Positions 36,087 to 44,381 are shown, numbered from the stretch's first letter. The stretch: 64,000 nt of DNA from JALYNX01 sp963749415 (GCA_963749415.1 CAVVMG010000001.1:1178001-1242000); one strand, 5' to 3'. The notes: generated by a model not told the origin, from the sequence alone. Program-made: numbers and translations.

Positions 36087-36151
36087 TACAAAACCTACCC
36101 ATGGGTTGGGGGCCGATGTCGCCGAAACCCGGGATTTCTTCGGTCAGACCG

Positions 36152-36177
36152 GTTTCGGGGTCCCGGCTCTCGGGTAT
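36152..36177 (+). promoter_or_regulatory. SigB/F-type promoter of the CBS gene
   Basis: GTTT (36152-36155), 16 bases, GGGTAT (36172-36177), with AAGGAGG at 36187-36193 just before the ATG. Exact consensus match. Confidence 0.8.
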
Positions 36178-36198
36178 CAGTGAGCCAAGGAGGAATTC

Positions 36199-36621
36199 AT
36201 GCCAGAGACCATTAACGATGTGATGACGGCCAACCCCTGGACCGTCACCGATAGCGCCACCATCGAGGAGGCCGCCCGTGTCATGCGAGATGCCGACATC
36301 GGGGATGTGATCGTTCTCGACCCCGATGGGGAGATCCAGGGGATCGTCACCGACCGTGACGTCGTGGTTCGCGCAGTGGCCAAGGGCGTGGACACCAATT
36401 CCGAGCCGGTGGGCTCGATCCTCGAGGGTGACATCGTGACCATCGCGTCCGGGGACACGATCGAAGCCGCACTCGACCTCATGCGCGATCACAAGGTGCG
36501 GAGGCTCCCTGTGGTCGACGATCGGCGCCTCGTGGGGATCGTGACCCTCGGCGACCTCGCAGTGGACCTCCAACCGAGCTCCACTCTGGCCGACATCAGC
36601 CAGGCCCCGCCCAACAACTGA
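36199..36621 (+). CDS. Tandem CBS-domain protein
   Basis: A 140-residue protein with two CBS motifs. The first runs about 1-62 (INDVMTANPWTVTDSATIEEAARVMRDADIGDVIV, then IVTDRDVVVRAVA). The second runs about 68-128 (GSILEGDIVTIASGDTIEAALDLMRDHKVRRLPVVDDRRLVGIVTLGDLA). CBS pairs bind adenine nucleotides. This small stand-alone type is commonly stress-related in actinobacteria. It has a strong ribosome-binding site and an exact SigB/F-type promoter. Confidence 0.92.
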   Translation: MPETINDVMTANPWTVTDSATIEEAARVMRDADIGDVIVLDPDGEIQGIVTDRDVVVRAVAKGVDTNSEPVGSILEGDIVTIASGDTIEAALDLMRDHKVRRLPVVDDRRLVGIVTLGDLAVDLQPSSTLADISQAPPNN

Positions 36622-36683
36622 TCTCCACCAACCCGTAGCCGGGCTACGCGCTACGACGCCGACTTCAATATCGTTGGCGCCTG

Positions 36684-37688
36684 ATGCCCCCTTTGACCGA
36701 TGTCTACCGGCGCCCGATCCACGATCTACGGATCTCGGTCACTGATCGCTGCAACTTCCGCTGCACCTATTGCATGCCCAAGGAGATGTTCGGGAAGGAC
36801 TACGAGTTCCTGTCCCGCGATCACCTGCTCGGCTTCGACGAGATAACGGAGCTGGTGCGGGCATTCGTGGATCGCGGGGTGGAGAAGGTGAGGATCACCG
36901 GGGGCGAGCCCTTGCTTCGCAAGGGGATCGAGAAGATGATCGGCATGATCCGCTCGGTCGAGGGGGTGCAAGACCTGACCCTGACCACCAACGCCTCCCT
37001 CCTGGCGAGAAAGGCGCAGGGCCTCGCCGGCGCCGGCCTCGACAGGGTCACAGTCAGCCTCGACGCCCTCGACGACCCGACTTTCCAATCGATGAATGAC
37101 GTCGGGTTCCCCGTCGCTGCGGTGCTGGAGGGGATCGAGGCCGCTGCCGAGGCGGGGCTGGGCCCGATCAAGGTCAATGCAGTGGTGCAACGGGGAGTGA
37201 ACGACCATGCCGTGCTCGACCTCGCCCGGCACTTTCGGGGGACGGGCCACATCCCGAGGTTCATCGAGTACATGGACGTGGGTAACACCAACGGCTGGCG
37301 GCTCGACGACGTCGTCCCCGCTGAGGAGATGGTCTCGGCCATCGACGCGGTTTTCCCCTTGGAGCCGTTGGCGCCGAATTATCCGGGGGAGGTGGCCAAC
37401 CGCTTCCGCTACCTCGACGGGCGAGGTGAGGTCGGCGTCATTGCTTCCGTGACCCAGCCATTCTGCGGTTCCTGCACCCGGGCCCGGATCTCGGCGGAGG
37501 GCACCCTGTACACCTGCTTGTTCGCCACCTCGGGGACCAGTCTCCGCGACATCCTGCGACGGGGCGAGGACCCGGGCCCGGCCATCGACGCCGTGTGGTC
37601 GAAGCGGACCGATCGCTATTCGGAGATGCGGTCGGCGCAGACGGTGAGCATCGGCACCCGAGTGGAGATGAGCTACATCGGGGGGTGA
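36684..37688 (+). CDS. moaA: GTP 3',8-cyclase MoaA (radical SAM, molybdenum cofactor biosynthesis)
   Basis: A 334-residue radical SAM enzyme that starts molybdenum cofactor synthesis from GTP. The SAM-binding 4Fe-4S motif is C23-x3-C27-x2-C30 (DRCNFRCTYCM). The second cluster is bound by FCGSCTRARIS and a later cysteine (YTCLF). The protein ends in the conserved Gly-Gly. It stands alone; no other moa or moe genes are in the window. Its last 16 bases overlap the end of the opposing membrane-protein gene. Confidence 0.95.
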   Translation: MPPLTDVYRRPIHDLRISVTDRCNFRCTYCMPKEMFGKDYEFLSRDHLLGFDEITELVRAFVDRGVEKVRITGGEPLLRKGIEKMIGMIRSVEGVQDLTLTTNASLLARKAQGLAGAGLDRVTVSLDALDDPTFQSMNDVGFPVAAVLEGIEAAAEAGLGPIKVNAVVQRGVNDHAVLDLARHFRGTGHIPRFIEYMDVGNTNGWRLDDVVPAEEMVSAIDAVFPLEPLAPNYPGEVANRFRYLDGRGEVGVIASVTQPFCGSCTRARISAEGTLYTCLFATSGTSLRDILRRGEDPGPAIDAVWSKRTDRYSEMRSAQTVSIGTRVEMSYIGG

Positions 37689-38386
37689 TTTTCGGCACCC
37701 GCGGGCATCGCAGCCCGGTCCCGCGCCACCGGCCGGGCACCGGACGCCACCCGGTAGCCCGCCCAGATCAAGGTCACCGCCGCCAGGAGCGAGATGGCGA
37801 ATGCGCTGCTCTCACCGAGTGCGAGCCCGGTGCCGCCGGAGGCCGCGGCAAAGGTCCCGCCCACGATCAGCAGGTTCCCCCACACGATCCGGCGGTTCGA
37901 TCTCCAGAACCGGAATATCGAGACCACGGCGAGGGCGATGAGGATGGTGGACCCGGCCGCGCCGCCGATGATTGCGAACAACCGCGGCCCGAACCCGGAC
38001 GCAAATATGTCGTGAGGGACCCCGGACTCGGGCAACGGATTGGCGAAGGGGACCGTTGCCGTCAGGGTGGTGGCGATCGCGGTGAACGCCCCCAGGACGA
38101 TGGTCATCACGTGCCCTGAGCGCCGGCCGACGACGAGGAACATCGATCCCAATGCGAGGAAGGGGATGTTGAGGATCGCCCCGAACAGGTAGAAGGCTCG
38201 GTAGACGGGCCCACTCCACCCGAATGTGAGCCCGATGAAGAACGCCCAGGTCGCGATGGCGAACATCGTCATTCCCACCCCATAGGCGGCGATATGTGGC
38301 CGTGGCCGCTTCCGGTAGTCGAGCCATAGATCGGCGGCAAACACGGTGGCGGCGATGGCGGCGAGCAGCGCCAGCGTGGAGTCCAT
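37673..38386 (-). CDS. Seven-helix membrane protein of unknown function
   Basis: A 237-residue protein with about seven membrane helices, starting LALLAAIAATVFAADLWLDY and ending in a cytoplasmic tail rich in Ala and Pro. No family is recognised. The loops are short and there are few conserved polar residues in the helices. It ends inside moaA on the opposite strand and lies 9 bases downstream (in its own direction upstream) of the iron ABC ATPase stop. It probably begins its own transcript in the region just before 38386, or follows the ABC operon. Confidence 0.65.
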   Translation of the reverse strand: MDSTLALLAAIAATVFAADLWLDYRKRPRPHIAAYGVGMTMFAIATWAFFIGLTFGWSGPVYRAFYLFGAILNIPFLALGSMFLVVGRRSGHVMTIVLGAFTAIATTLTATVPFANPLPESGVPHDIFASGFGPRLFAIIGGAAGSTILIALAVVSIFRFWRSNRRIVWGNLLIVGGTFAAASGGTGLALGESSAFAISLLAAVTLIWAGYRVASGARPVARDRAAMPAGAENHPPM

Positions 38387-38395
38387 TGCTTCAGG

Positions 38396-39448
38396 CTACG
38401 TGGGCCCGGGCCCGCCCCGCCCCGCTGCCACACGAGCGAAGACCCTGGCGTCGGTCGCCCGTGCCCGGCATGGCTCCCCGGGCTCGAACAGGGGTCGGGG
38501 GCCGATCCGGGCTCTCACCCGGACTCCGCCATGGAGAGCGAGGGTCACCAGCTGGTCGTGGCCGTAGAACTCGCTGTCCGCAACGACCGCGTTCGGGGTT
38601 TCGCCGAGCGAGATCTGGATGTTCTCCGGCCTGATGATCACCGAAACCTCGCCTTCGAGGTCCGTGGCAAATCCGCCGAGGACAGTCTCCACCCGGCCGT
38701 TCCGTGCTGTGGCGAACAGGACGTCGGCGTCACCGAGAAACTCGGCGATCCAGGGATCGGCCGGATTGGAGTAGAGATGGGCGGGGGTGTCGGCCTGAAG
38801 CACCCGGCCCTCACGCATGACGGCGACGATGTCCGAGGTGGCCAGTGCCTCCTCCTGGTCATGGGTCACGAAGACGGCCGTAGTCCTGGCTTCGGTGAGG
38901 ATCACCCGGAGCTCTCGTCGTACCCGATCGCGGAGGCTGGCATCCAGATTGGAGAAAGGCTCGTCGAGCAGGATCACCTCGGGCTCGGGGGCAAGAGCTC
39001 GAGCTAAAGCGACCCGCTGTTGTTGGCCACCCGAAAGCTCATTCGGCATCCGGTCCTCGAAGCCGGTGAGACCGACCAACTCCAACACCGAGGAAACCCT
39101 CTTGCCCTTGTCGCCCCTGGGAAGCCCGTAGCCGACGTTGCCGGCCACCGTCATGTGGGGGAACAGGGCATAGTCCTGGAACACCATCCCCACCCGGCGC
39201 TTCTCGGGGGGCACGGAAATTCCGTCCCCGAGCACCGTCCGGCCGTGGATCTCCACCGAGCCCCCGGCGGTCTCGAAACCGGCGATCACCCGCAGCGCCG
39301 TGGTCTTGCCGCAGCCTGAGGGTCCGAGCAGGGTGACCACCCCGCCTTCCCAGACGTCGAGGCTGAATCGGTCGAGGGCGATTGTGTCGCCATACGACCT
39401 GGTGAGCGCCCGGGCCCGGATAGCAAGACGATCAGTCGCGGAGGTCAT
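38396..39448 (-). CDS. Iron(III)/spermidine-type ABC transporter ATPase
   Basis: A 350-residue ATPase. Walker A GPSGCGKTT, Q-loop VFQDYALFPHM, signature ELSGGQQQRVALARAL, Walker B VILLDEPFSNLD and switch FVTHD are all intact. The C-terminal TOBE region begins around IIRPENIQIS. FbpC, PotA and similar paralogs cannot be separated by eye, but the adjacent binding protein is the FbpA type. It overlaps the permease by 17 bases and is last in the three-gene operon. Confidence 0.9.
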   Translation of the reverse strand: MTSATDRLAIRARALTRSYGDTIALDRFSLDVWEGGVVTLLGPSGCGKTTALRVIAGFETAGGSVEIHGRTVLGDGISVPPEKRRVGMVFQDYALFPHMTVAGNVGYGLPRGDKGKRVSSVLELVGLTGFEDRMPNELSGGQQQRVALARALAPEPEVILLDEPFSNLDASLRDRVRRELRVILTEARTTAVFVTHDQEEALATSDIVAVMREGRVLQADTPAHLYSNPADPWIAEFLGDADVLFATARNGRVETVLGGFATDLEGEVSVIIRPENIQISLGETPNAVVADSEFYGHDQLVTLALHGGVRVRARIGPRPLFEPGEPCRARATDARVFARVAAGRGGPGPT

Positions 39449-41006
39449 GTGTCATCACGAGGAAGAGTGGCACGATGGAGACCAGTAGCAGGACGAGGCC
39501 GGCCGCCGACGCCCGGGTGAGAAAGCCCTCCGCGGTGGAGCTCCAGATCCGGATCGCCAATGTCTCGAAGCCGTTCGGCCTCAGGAGCAGCGTTGCCGGA
39601 AGCTCCTTCATCGCGCTCAGGAAGACCAGGGCCGCGCCCGCTACCAGCCCGGGCATGGCCAGTGGCAGGGTGATCCTGAAGAGTGTGGGCAGAGGCCCCC
39701 TGCCCAGGCCGCGCGAGGCGTCCTCGAGGTCGGGGCTGGCCCGACGCAGAGAGTCCTGGATCGAGCCCACCGACTGAGGGAGAAAGATTGCCAGGTAGAT
39801 GAGCAGGAGGAAGACGAGGGTCTGATAGAGCGGCCTCGCCCAATGCAGGGCGAAGCCGACCGCTGCCACCCCAACGGTGATGTGGGGGAGCGAATAGGTG
39901 CCCCAGACGACCGATTCCACGCCCGCCGCCAACCGGCCGGGGCGTCGGACGATCACCATCGCCACCGGAAGGGCGGCTATTGCCGTGATCAGTCCGGCAG
40001 CGAGAGCCACCATCAACGTTCGGCCGGCCTCCGCCCACAGGGTCGTACCGAGTGATTGACCCAGGCCGAGGCCCCGTGTCAACGAGACCGCCATGACTAT
40101 CACCGGCACCCCGAGAGTCAGCAACGCGTAGACCACGAGAAAGGACATCGAGAGCAGACGCCTCCACCCGGCGAGATGAACGAGGGAGCGGGGGCGGGCG
40201 GGCCGCTTCGAATACAGCTGGGCACGGCTCCGGGTAGACCGCTCCACGGCCACGATCAAGAGGGCAAGGACCATGAGCATGAGGGAGAGGGTTGCCGAGG
40301 GGCGCCTGTCGATCTGACCCCGGTACAGCGTGTAGATCGCCCGCGTGAATGTGTCGTAGCGGAGGAGCGAGACTGCCCCGAAGTCGGCGATCGTGTACAG
40401 CCCGACCAGCAGCGAGGCCGACACGATCGCAGGCCGGAGCTGGGGAAGCGTCACCGTCCGAAACACCTTCCATCGCCCGGCTCCGAGCCCGGTCGCCGCC
40501 TCCTCGGTTGCGGGGTCGATCCGGCGCAGGCCGGGGATGACGGTGAGGTGGACGAGCGGGGCGGTGAACAGGGAGAGAACAAGCCACGCACCGAGGAACC
40601 CATAAGGGGTCGGCACCTCGACCAGCACGCCGTTGGGCCCGGTGGCTGCGATCAGGCTGAGCGCAGCGACATACGAGGGAACCACCAGGGGGAGGGCGGC
40701 CAGGGTCATCCAGGTTCTGCGATACCCGAGGTCGGCTCTGGTCGTCAACCAGGCCGTGACCACGCCGATGGCGACCGCGGTAACGGTCACCGCGACTGTC
40801 AGCAGGACCGTGCTCGCCAAGAGCGAGAGCAGGCGTCCTGCGGGAATGACCAGAGCCGAGCCGTCGCCCAGGACCTGAAAAAGCAAGCTGATCGGTGGGA
40901 TCAGGGCCGGAAGCAGAGCGACCAATGCCGCGATCGGCCAGCCCCAACCTGACCGACCCCGTGAACGTGGGGCCTGCGGGCGCGGGACCGCGAGGGAAAC
41001 AGTCAA
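39432..41006 (-). CDS. Iron(III)-type ABC transporter permease (FbpB-like, fused two-domain)
   Basis: A 524-residue permease with about twelve helices, made of two homologous halves as in FbpB. Each half has an EAA-type loop: EEAATGLGAGRWKVFRTVTLPQLRP near 170 and LEDASRGLGRGPLPTLFRITLPLAMP near 440. TTG is the start, two bases after the binding protein's stop. It would import ferric ion delivered by the neighbouring lipoprotein. Confidence 0.9.
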   Translation of the reverse strand: MTVSLAVPRPQAPRSRGRSGWGWPIAALVALLPALIPPISLLFQVLGDGSALVIPAGRLLSLLASTVLLTVAVTVTAVAIGVVTAWLTTRADLGYRRTWMTLAALPLVVPSYVAALSLIAATGPNGVLVEVPTPYGFLGAWLVLSLFTAPLVHLTVIPGLRRIDPATEEAATGLGAGRWKVFRTVTLPQLRPAIVSASLLVGLYTIADFGAVSLLRYDTFTRAIYTLYRGQIDRRPSATLSLMLMVLALLIVAVERSTRSRAQLYSKRPARPRSLVHLAGWRRLLSMSFLVVYALLTLGVPVIVMAVSLTRGLGLGQSLGTTLWAEAGRTLMVALAAGLITAIAALPVAMVIVRRPGRLAAGVESVVWGTYSLPHITVGVAAVGFALHWARPLYQTLVFLLLIYLAIFLPQSVGSIQDSLRRASPDLEDASRGLGRGPLPTLFRITLPLAMPGLVAGAALVFLSAMKELPATLLLRPNGFETLAIRIWSSTAEGFLTRASAAGLVLLLVSIVPLFLVMTHDLRD

Positions 41007-41008
41007 TT

Positions 41009-41998
41009 TCAGACCAGGCCGGCTTCAGCCACCAAACGCGTCGCGTCGTCGAGCACCCCGGCCAGGTCGCTCAGTTCGATGTCGGGTGCCTGGATTTCGG
41101 ACAGTGGCGGCGTACCGGCCGGTCCTCCGACTCCATCGATGAGCGGGTATTCGAAGGTGTCAGTGGCAAAGAAGGCTTGTGCCTCCTCGGCGAGCAGGAA
41201 GTCGACGAACTGCTGGGCTGGATCAGACTGGTCGGTCGCGGAGAGGACACCGACTCCCGCCGGCATCACCAGAGAGCCGGCGTCTCCCGCCGGAATGAAA
41301 TGGTTCTCGGCTGTCTGCCCCAATCCCTCGGCACGGAGTTGCAGCAGGTAGTAATGGTTGACCAGACCCCCATCCAGCTCGCCGCTGTCTGTGGCCTCGA
41401 CGATCGGGGCGTTCCCTTCGAAGTCGATTGGTTCGTTGGCGGCCAGCGCCTCCAACCACGCCCGGGTGCCATCCTCTCCTCGCTCCAGGATCATGGCGGC
41501 AACGAAGGCCAGAAAGGATGCATTGGTCGGTGCGATCCCAAGATGACCCGCCCACTGGGGAGCGGTCATGTCATCGATCGTCTCGGGCAACTGCATCCCG
41601 GCCTCGGTGTTGTAGACCACGACTCGGGCGCGTCCCGAGGTCCCCACCCAGAGCCCTTCCCGGTCGCGGAACTTGGGGTCGACGCGGTCCAGCGTCGTCT
41701 GGGGAAGTGGTGCGAATAGCGAGGCCACCGTCCCCAGCGATGCCGGGTCCTGGGCAAAGAACACATCGGCGTCGGTGCTTTCCCCCTCCGCGAGAAGGGT
41801 GGCGGCGAGCTCACTGGAACCGGCGTAACGGACATCGAGCTCGACCCCGGTCTCCTCCATGAAATCGTCGAGAAGCGGTCCCACCAACTCCTCGCTGCGC
41901 CCGGAGTAGACAACAAGCGGGCCTTCGGTGTCGGCCTGGTCGGTCCCGCACGAGAGCAGTAGAACCGCGATGAGGGCCGAGATCAACGCACGGGGCAC
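41009..41998 (-). CDS. Iron(III)-type ABC transporter substrate-binding lipoprotein (FbpA-like)
   Basis: A 329-residue exported lipoprotein with lipobox LLSCG near residue 17. LVVYSGRSEELVGPLLDDFMEETGVELDVRY is the usual start of FbpA/AfuA-type proteins. The ferric-binding pair of tyrosines is plausible at LVNHYYLLQL (about 215-224). GTG is the start, which gives the short signal peptide. It leads the operon binding protein - permease - ATPase. An 18-base palindrome lies 51 bases upstream. Confidence 0.9.
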   Translation of the reverse strand: MPRALISALIAVLLLSCGTDQADTEGPLVVYSGRSEELVGPLLDDFMEETGVELDVRYAGSSELAATLLAEGESTDADVFFAQDPASLGTVASLFAPLPQTTLDRVDPKFRDREGLWVGTSGRARVVVYNTEAGMQLPETIDDMTAPQWAGHLGIAPTNASFLAFVAAMILERGEDGTRAWLEALAANEPIDFEGNAPIVEATDSGELDGGLVNHYYLLQLRAEGLGQTAENHFIPAGDAGSLVMPAGVGVLSATDQSDPAQQFVDFLLAEEAQAFFATDTFEYPLIDGVGGPAGTPPLSEIQAPDIELSDLAGVLDDATRLVAEAGLV

Positions 41999-42049
41999 GC
42001 CAGGTCTCCTCGAATTCGTTAGCTACCGAACGATTTCCAAAAGGTATTA

Positions 42050-42067
42050 GCACTACCGCGGTAGTGC
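42050..42067. promoter_or_regulatory. Perfect 18-base palindrome upstream of the iron ABC operon
   Basis: GCACTACCGCGGTAGTGC is perfectly symmetric. On the minus strand TTGCAC at its edge and TAATAC just beyond it resemble promoter boxes, which suggests an operator for a metal-responsive repressor. It also lies 8 bases past the stop of the upstream small gene and is followed by TAATACCTTTT, so a weak terminator is the alternative. Confidence 0.5.
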
Positions 42068-42074
42068 AAATGAT

Positions 42075-42239
42075 TCAGCCCTTGTAGCCAGACGCTCGGG
42101 CGGCCCTCCCCTGACGCTCGGCCTTGCCGCGGGCGCGCTTTCGGCTCTCGGCATCCCCGGCTGTGTAGTGGTACTTCTTGCCCGATTTACCCCACTGGTA
42201 GTAGGGACCGGACCGGTTAGAGCCCCGATGCACCGGCAT
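42075..42239 (-). CDS. 54-residue basic protein
   Basis: A small Lys/Arg/Gly-rich protein starting MPVHRGSNRSGPYYQWGKSG and ending in RAARASGYKG. The aromatic-Gly motif followed by a charged helix recurs in small unnamed proteins in diverse bacteria. No function is known. It has AGGAGG 6 bases upstream and an exact-spacing SigB/F-type promoter at 42294-42269. Its basic character fits RNA, DNA or ribosome binding, but this is a guess. Confidence 0.75.
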   Translation of the reverse strand: MPVHRGSNRSGPYYQWGKSGKKYHYTAGDAESRKRARGKAERQGRAARASGYKG

Positions 42240-42268
42240 CGCCGTCCTCCTGGTGAGTCTTCCCGCTG

Positions 42269-42294
42269 TTACCCGAGCCGGAACCAGGTGAAAC
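42269..42294 (-). promoter_or_regulatory. SigB/F-type promoter of the 54-residue protein
   Basis: On the minus strand GTTT (42294-42291), 16 bases, GGGTAA (42274-42269). The transcription start would be near 42262, 23 bases before the ATG. Confidence 0.65.
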
Positions 42295-42313
42295 GAGGCA
42301 AGCCGGCCACGAG

Positions 42314-42679
42314 TCAGGCCCCGGTGGCAAACGAGAGCCGCACCCCTGGTTGGCTCGTCAACTCGAACTCGTCGGAAACCGACTGGAGGACCGCGTGTTC
42401 CAAAGACTCCACCCATCCCCGAGGGGGCCATGGTTCGGGCCCCGGACTTGCGACCAATGTGATGTCGAGCCGTTGTGTGCCCGAGAGCTCACATGTGAGG
42501 ATCGAGGCGCCTCCGCTCTGGATGAGGATGGCTGCGGCCTCGTTCACCGCCAGCCGGGCTTCCTCCACCCGGTCGTAACCGAGCCCACGGTTGCTTGCAG
42601 CTCCACCGGTTACCGCGCGCACCACCCCCAACGCCTCACGGCGCGCGGGAACCACCAGTCTGATCTCGTAGGAAGGCAC
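42314..42679 (-). CDS. Degenerate RsbW/SpoIIAB-like HATPase protein 1
   Basis: A 121-residue protein whose strand-helix pattern matches anti-sigma factors of the RsbW class (VVPARREALGVVRAV at the N-terminus and the N-box helix RLAVNEAAAILI). The N-box keeps Glu but lacks the Asn four residues later that coordinates magnesium-ATP. The GRGL-type G-box is missing. It may bind a sigma factor or another partner without kinase activity. GTG start. It is divergent from the second degenerate paralog. Confidence 0.65.
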   Translation of the reverse strand: MPSYEIRLVVPARREALGVVRAVTGGAASNRGLGYDRVEEARLAVNEAAAILIQSGGASILTCELSGTQRLDITLVASPGPEPWPPRGWVESLEHAVLQSVSDEFELTSQPGVRLSFATGA

Positions 42680-42712
42680 ACCTCTATGATATGAGCTCCC
42701 CCGCCCCTTCCC

Positions 42713-43123
42713 TTGTCAGGAAACCACACCATCAAGGACTTTGGCTTGACCTCGCCACCAGGACCGACCGAGGGCAGTTATCAGCTGACCGTTCAGGCCG
42801 AGGCGGACCAGATCGCCACCGTTCGGCTCTTCGTCGGAGCCGTGGCCCGGCTCTCCGACCTGGACGAGAACACCATCGAGGACGCAAAGCTCGCAGCCTC
42901 AGAGTTGGCGTCTGCGATCGTGGCCGCGGGAGAGGATCCCACGATGACCGTGACCGCCACGCCAAGTCCCGGTTTGGTCTCCCTCGTGGTCGAGCCCTGG
43001 CGGGACGGCATGGGGCAGGAGGAGGACTTTGGCGCCCTGGAAATCGTCTGCGCCCTGTTCTCGGCCACCACCGCGGACGACTCGGTGGTCATCGAGATAG
43101 CTCCCTCGGGCGAAGATGCCTGA
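42713..43123 (+). CDS. Degenerate RsbW-like HATPase protein 2, upstream of a sigma factor
   Basis: About 136 residues. The core YQLTVQAEADQIATVRLFVG and helix DAKLAASELASAIVAAG match the RsbW fold. The N-box Asn is replaced by Ala and there is no GRGL G-box. The start is uncertain. TTG at 42713 is the longest, and TTG at 42743 is another option. It overlaps the following sigma-factor gene by 8 bases, the usual arrangement of an anti-sigma and its sigma. The missing ATP-site residues argue against regulation by phosphorylating an antagonist. Confidence 0.65.
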   Translation: MSGNHTIKDFGLTSPPGPTEGSYQLTVQAEADQIATVRLFVGAVARLSDLDENTIEDAKLAASELASAIVAAGEDPTMTVTATPSPGLVSLVVEPWRDGMGQEEDFGALEIVCALFSATTADDSVVIEIAPSGEDA

Positions 43124-43877
43124 CCTTCCCGGCGATCTCGAGAGCCTGTTCGCGAACAGAGACGATCCGGAGGTCAAACGTGAGCTCGTGGAGGCATTCG
43201 ATGGGCTGGCACAACGGCTGGCGCGGCGTTTTCGTGGCCGGGGCGTGGCGTTGGACGATCTCGTTCAGGTCGCCCGCTACGGGCTGCTCAAGTCGATCGA
43301 TCGCTTCGACCCCGAGCGCGAGGTCCTGTTCACCACATATGCCGGGCGCACAATCGTGGGCGAGATCAAGCATTACTTCCGCGACCAGGCATGGTCGGTG
43401 CGGGTTCCGAGGTCGTTGCAGAACCTATGGCTGGAGGTGTCCAGGGTTGTCGAGGACTTGACACACACCCTCGGAAGATCTCCGACCATCACCGAGATCG
43501 CGGCCCAGCTCGAAGTTGACGCCGAGTCGGTCCTCGAGGCCCTGGATGCCGGGGCGGCGTACACCGCGACCTCCCTGGATCGGCCGATCGATGATGCCGG
43601 TGACGTCGCGGTGGTGGATCAGATCGGAGAGCCCGATCCGGGCTTCGACAGCGCAGCTAGCCGAGGGGAGATGGAGTTACATCTCAAGGACCTCCCCGAT
43701 CGGGAACGCAGGATCCTCTACCTGCGGTTCTTCGAGGGGAGGACGCAAGCAGAGATCGCCGATGACATCGGGGTTTCGCAGGTCCACGTGTCCCGGATCC
43801 TGACTCGCACCCTCACCCAGCTCCGGGGGGCATTGGAGAGCGATCCCCAGCCAGGGGATGGCGAGGTCGAGAGGTGA
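43116..43877 (+). CDS. SigB/SigF/SigG-family RNA polymerase sigma factor
   Basis: A 253-residue alternative sigma factor. Region 2 reads DDLVQVARYGLLKSIDRFDPEREVLFTTYAGRTIVGEIKHYFRDQ. Region 3 is near VVEDLTHTLGRSPTITEIAAQL. Region 4 holds the helix-turn-helix RTQAEIADDIGVSQVHVSRILTRTLTQLR. The SigB/F group drives general stress or sporulation genes from GTTT/GGGTAT promoters, the type found repeatedly in this window. It is translationally coupled to the degenerate RsbW-like gene upstream. Confidence 0.92.
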   Translation: MPDLPGDLESLFANRDDPEVKRELVEAFDGLAQRLARRFRGRGVALDDLVQVARYGLLKSIDRFDPEREVLFTTYAGRTIVGEIKHYFRDQAWSVRVPRSLQNLWLEVSRVVEDLTHTLGRSPTITEIAAQLEVDAESVLEALDAGAAYTATSLDRPIDDAGDVAVVDQIGEPDPGFDSAASRGEMELHLKDLPDRERRILYLRFFEGRTQAEIADDIGVSQVHVSRILTRTLTQLRGALESDPQPGDGEVER

Positions 43878-43897
43878 GTGCGTGAGAGCGTTACGTG

Positions 43898-43923
43898 CTT
43901 TGGCGGCGGGGTTGAGCGGGTAA
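43898..43923 (+). promoter_or_regulatory. SigB/F-like promoter of the third RsbW-like gene
   Basis: CTTT (43898-43901), 16 bases, GGGTAA (43918-43923). One mismatch in the -35. AAGGAG follows at 43928-43933 and opens a tiny upstream frame (43944-43979). Confidence 0.5.
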
Positions 43924-43957
43924 CCACAAGGAGTAACGCGAAATTGCAGAGACTGCT

Positions 43958-44362
43958 ATGGCTGTTGGCGACCTCATGAACCGCCCGCTTCACGACCAAC
44001 CTGATATGAGAATCGACCTCACGGTCCCGGGAGCGGACTCACATCTAGGTGTCATTCGCACCGTGGTTGGCCGAGCGGCGATGATTGCAGGGTTCACTTT
44101 CGATGGGATCGAGGACTTCTCCCTTGCCATCCACGAAGCCTCTGCCCTCCTTCTGACCGGCACCCCATCCCGGGTCTTGATGAGCCTGTGGAGCGAGGGG
44201 GAGGTCTTGATGGTGGAGGTGCGTGCCGAAGGCAGCGATGGCACCTGGCCGGCCGGGGAACTTGGCGAGGACATCCGCTGGAATCTGCTCAACGCCCTGT
44301 GCGATCGCGTCTGGGTGCTCGACGGTCAGGTCGGAATCGGCCTCTCCCAGTCGAAGCGATGA
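43958..44362 (+). CDS. Degenerate RsbW-like HATPase protein 3
   Basis: Up to 134 residues of the RsbW fold: RIDLTVPGADSHLGVIRTVVG, then the N-box helix DFSLAIHEASALLLTG, in which the ATP-site Asn is Leu. The G-box glycines are absent. ATG at 43958 lacks a ribosome-binding site. ATG at 43976 overlaps the stop of an 11-residue upstream frame as ATGA and may be the real start. It converges on the second sigma factor 19 bases away, whose antagonist it may be. Confidence 0.65.
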   Translation: MAVGDLMNRPLHDQPDMRIDLTVPGADSHLGVIRTVVGRAAMIAGFTFDGIEDFSLAIHEASALLLTGTPSRVLMSLWSEGEVLMVEVRAEGSDGTWPAGELGEDIRWNLLNALCDRVWVLDGQVGIGLSQSKR

Positions 44363-44381
44363 CAGGTCTGGTCGCGCCTCG

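Noticed and set aside
36635..36650. GTAGCC-G-GGCTAC palindrome after the CBS gene
   Set aside because: Only a 6-base stem with no T-run and a one-base loop; too weak to call a terminator.
40056..40952. Plus-strand frame opposite the iron-ABC permease
   Set aside because: It mirrors the permease's codons and is Arg/Gly/Asp/Glu-rich with no hydrophobic core or motif.
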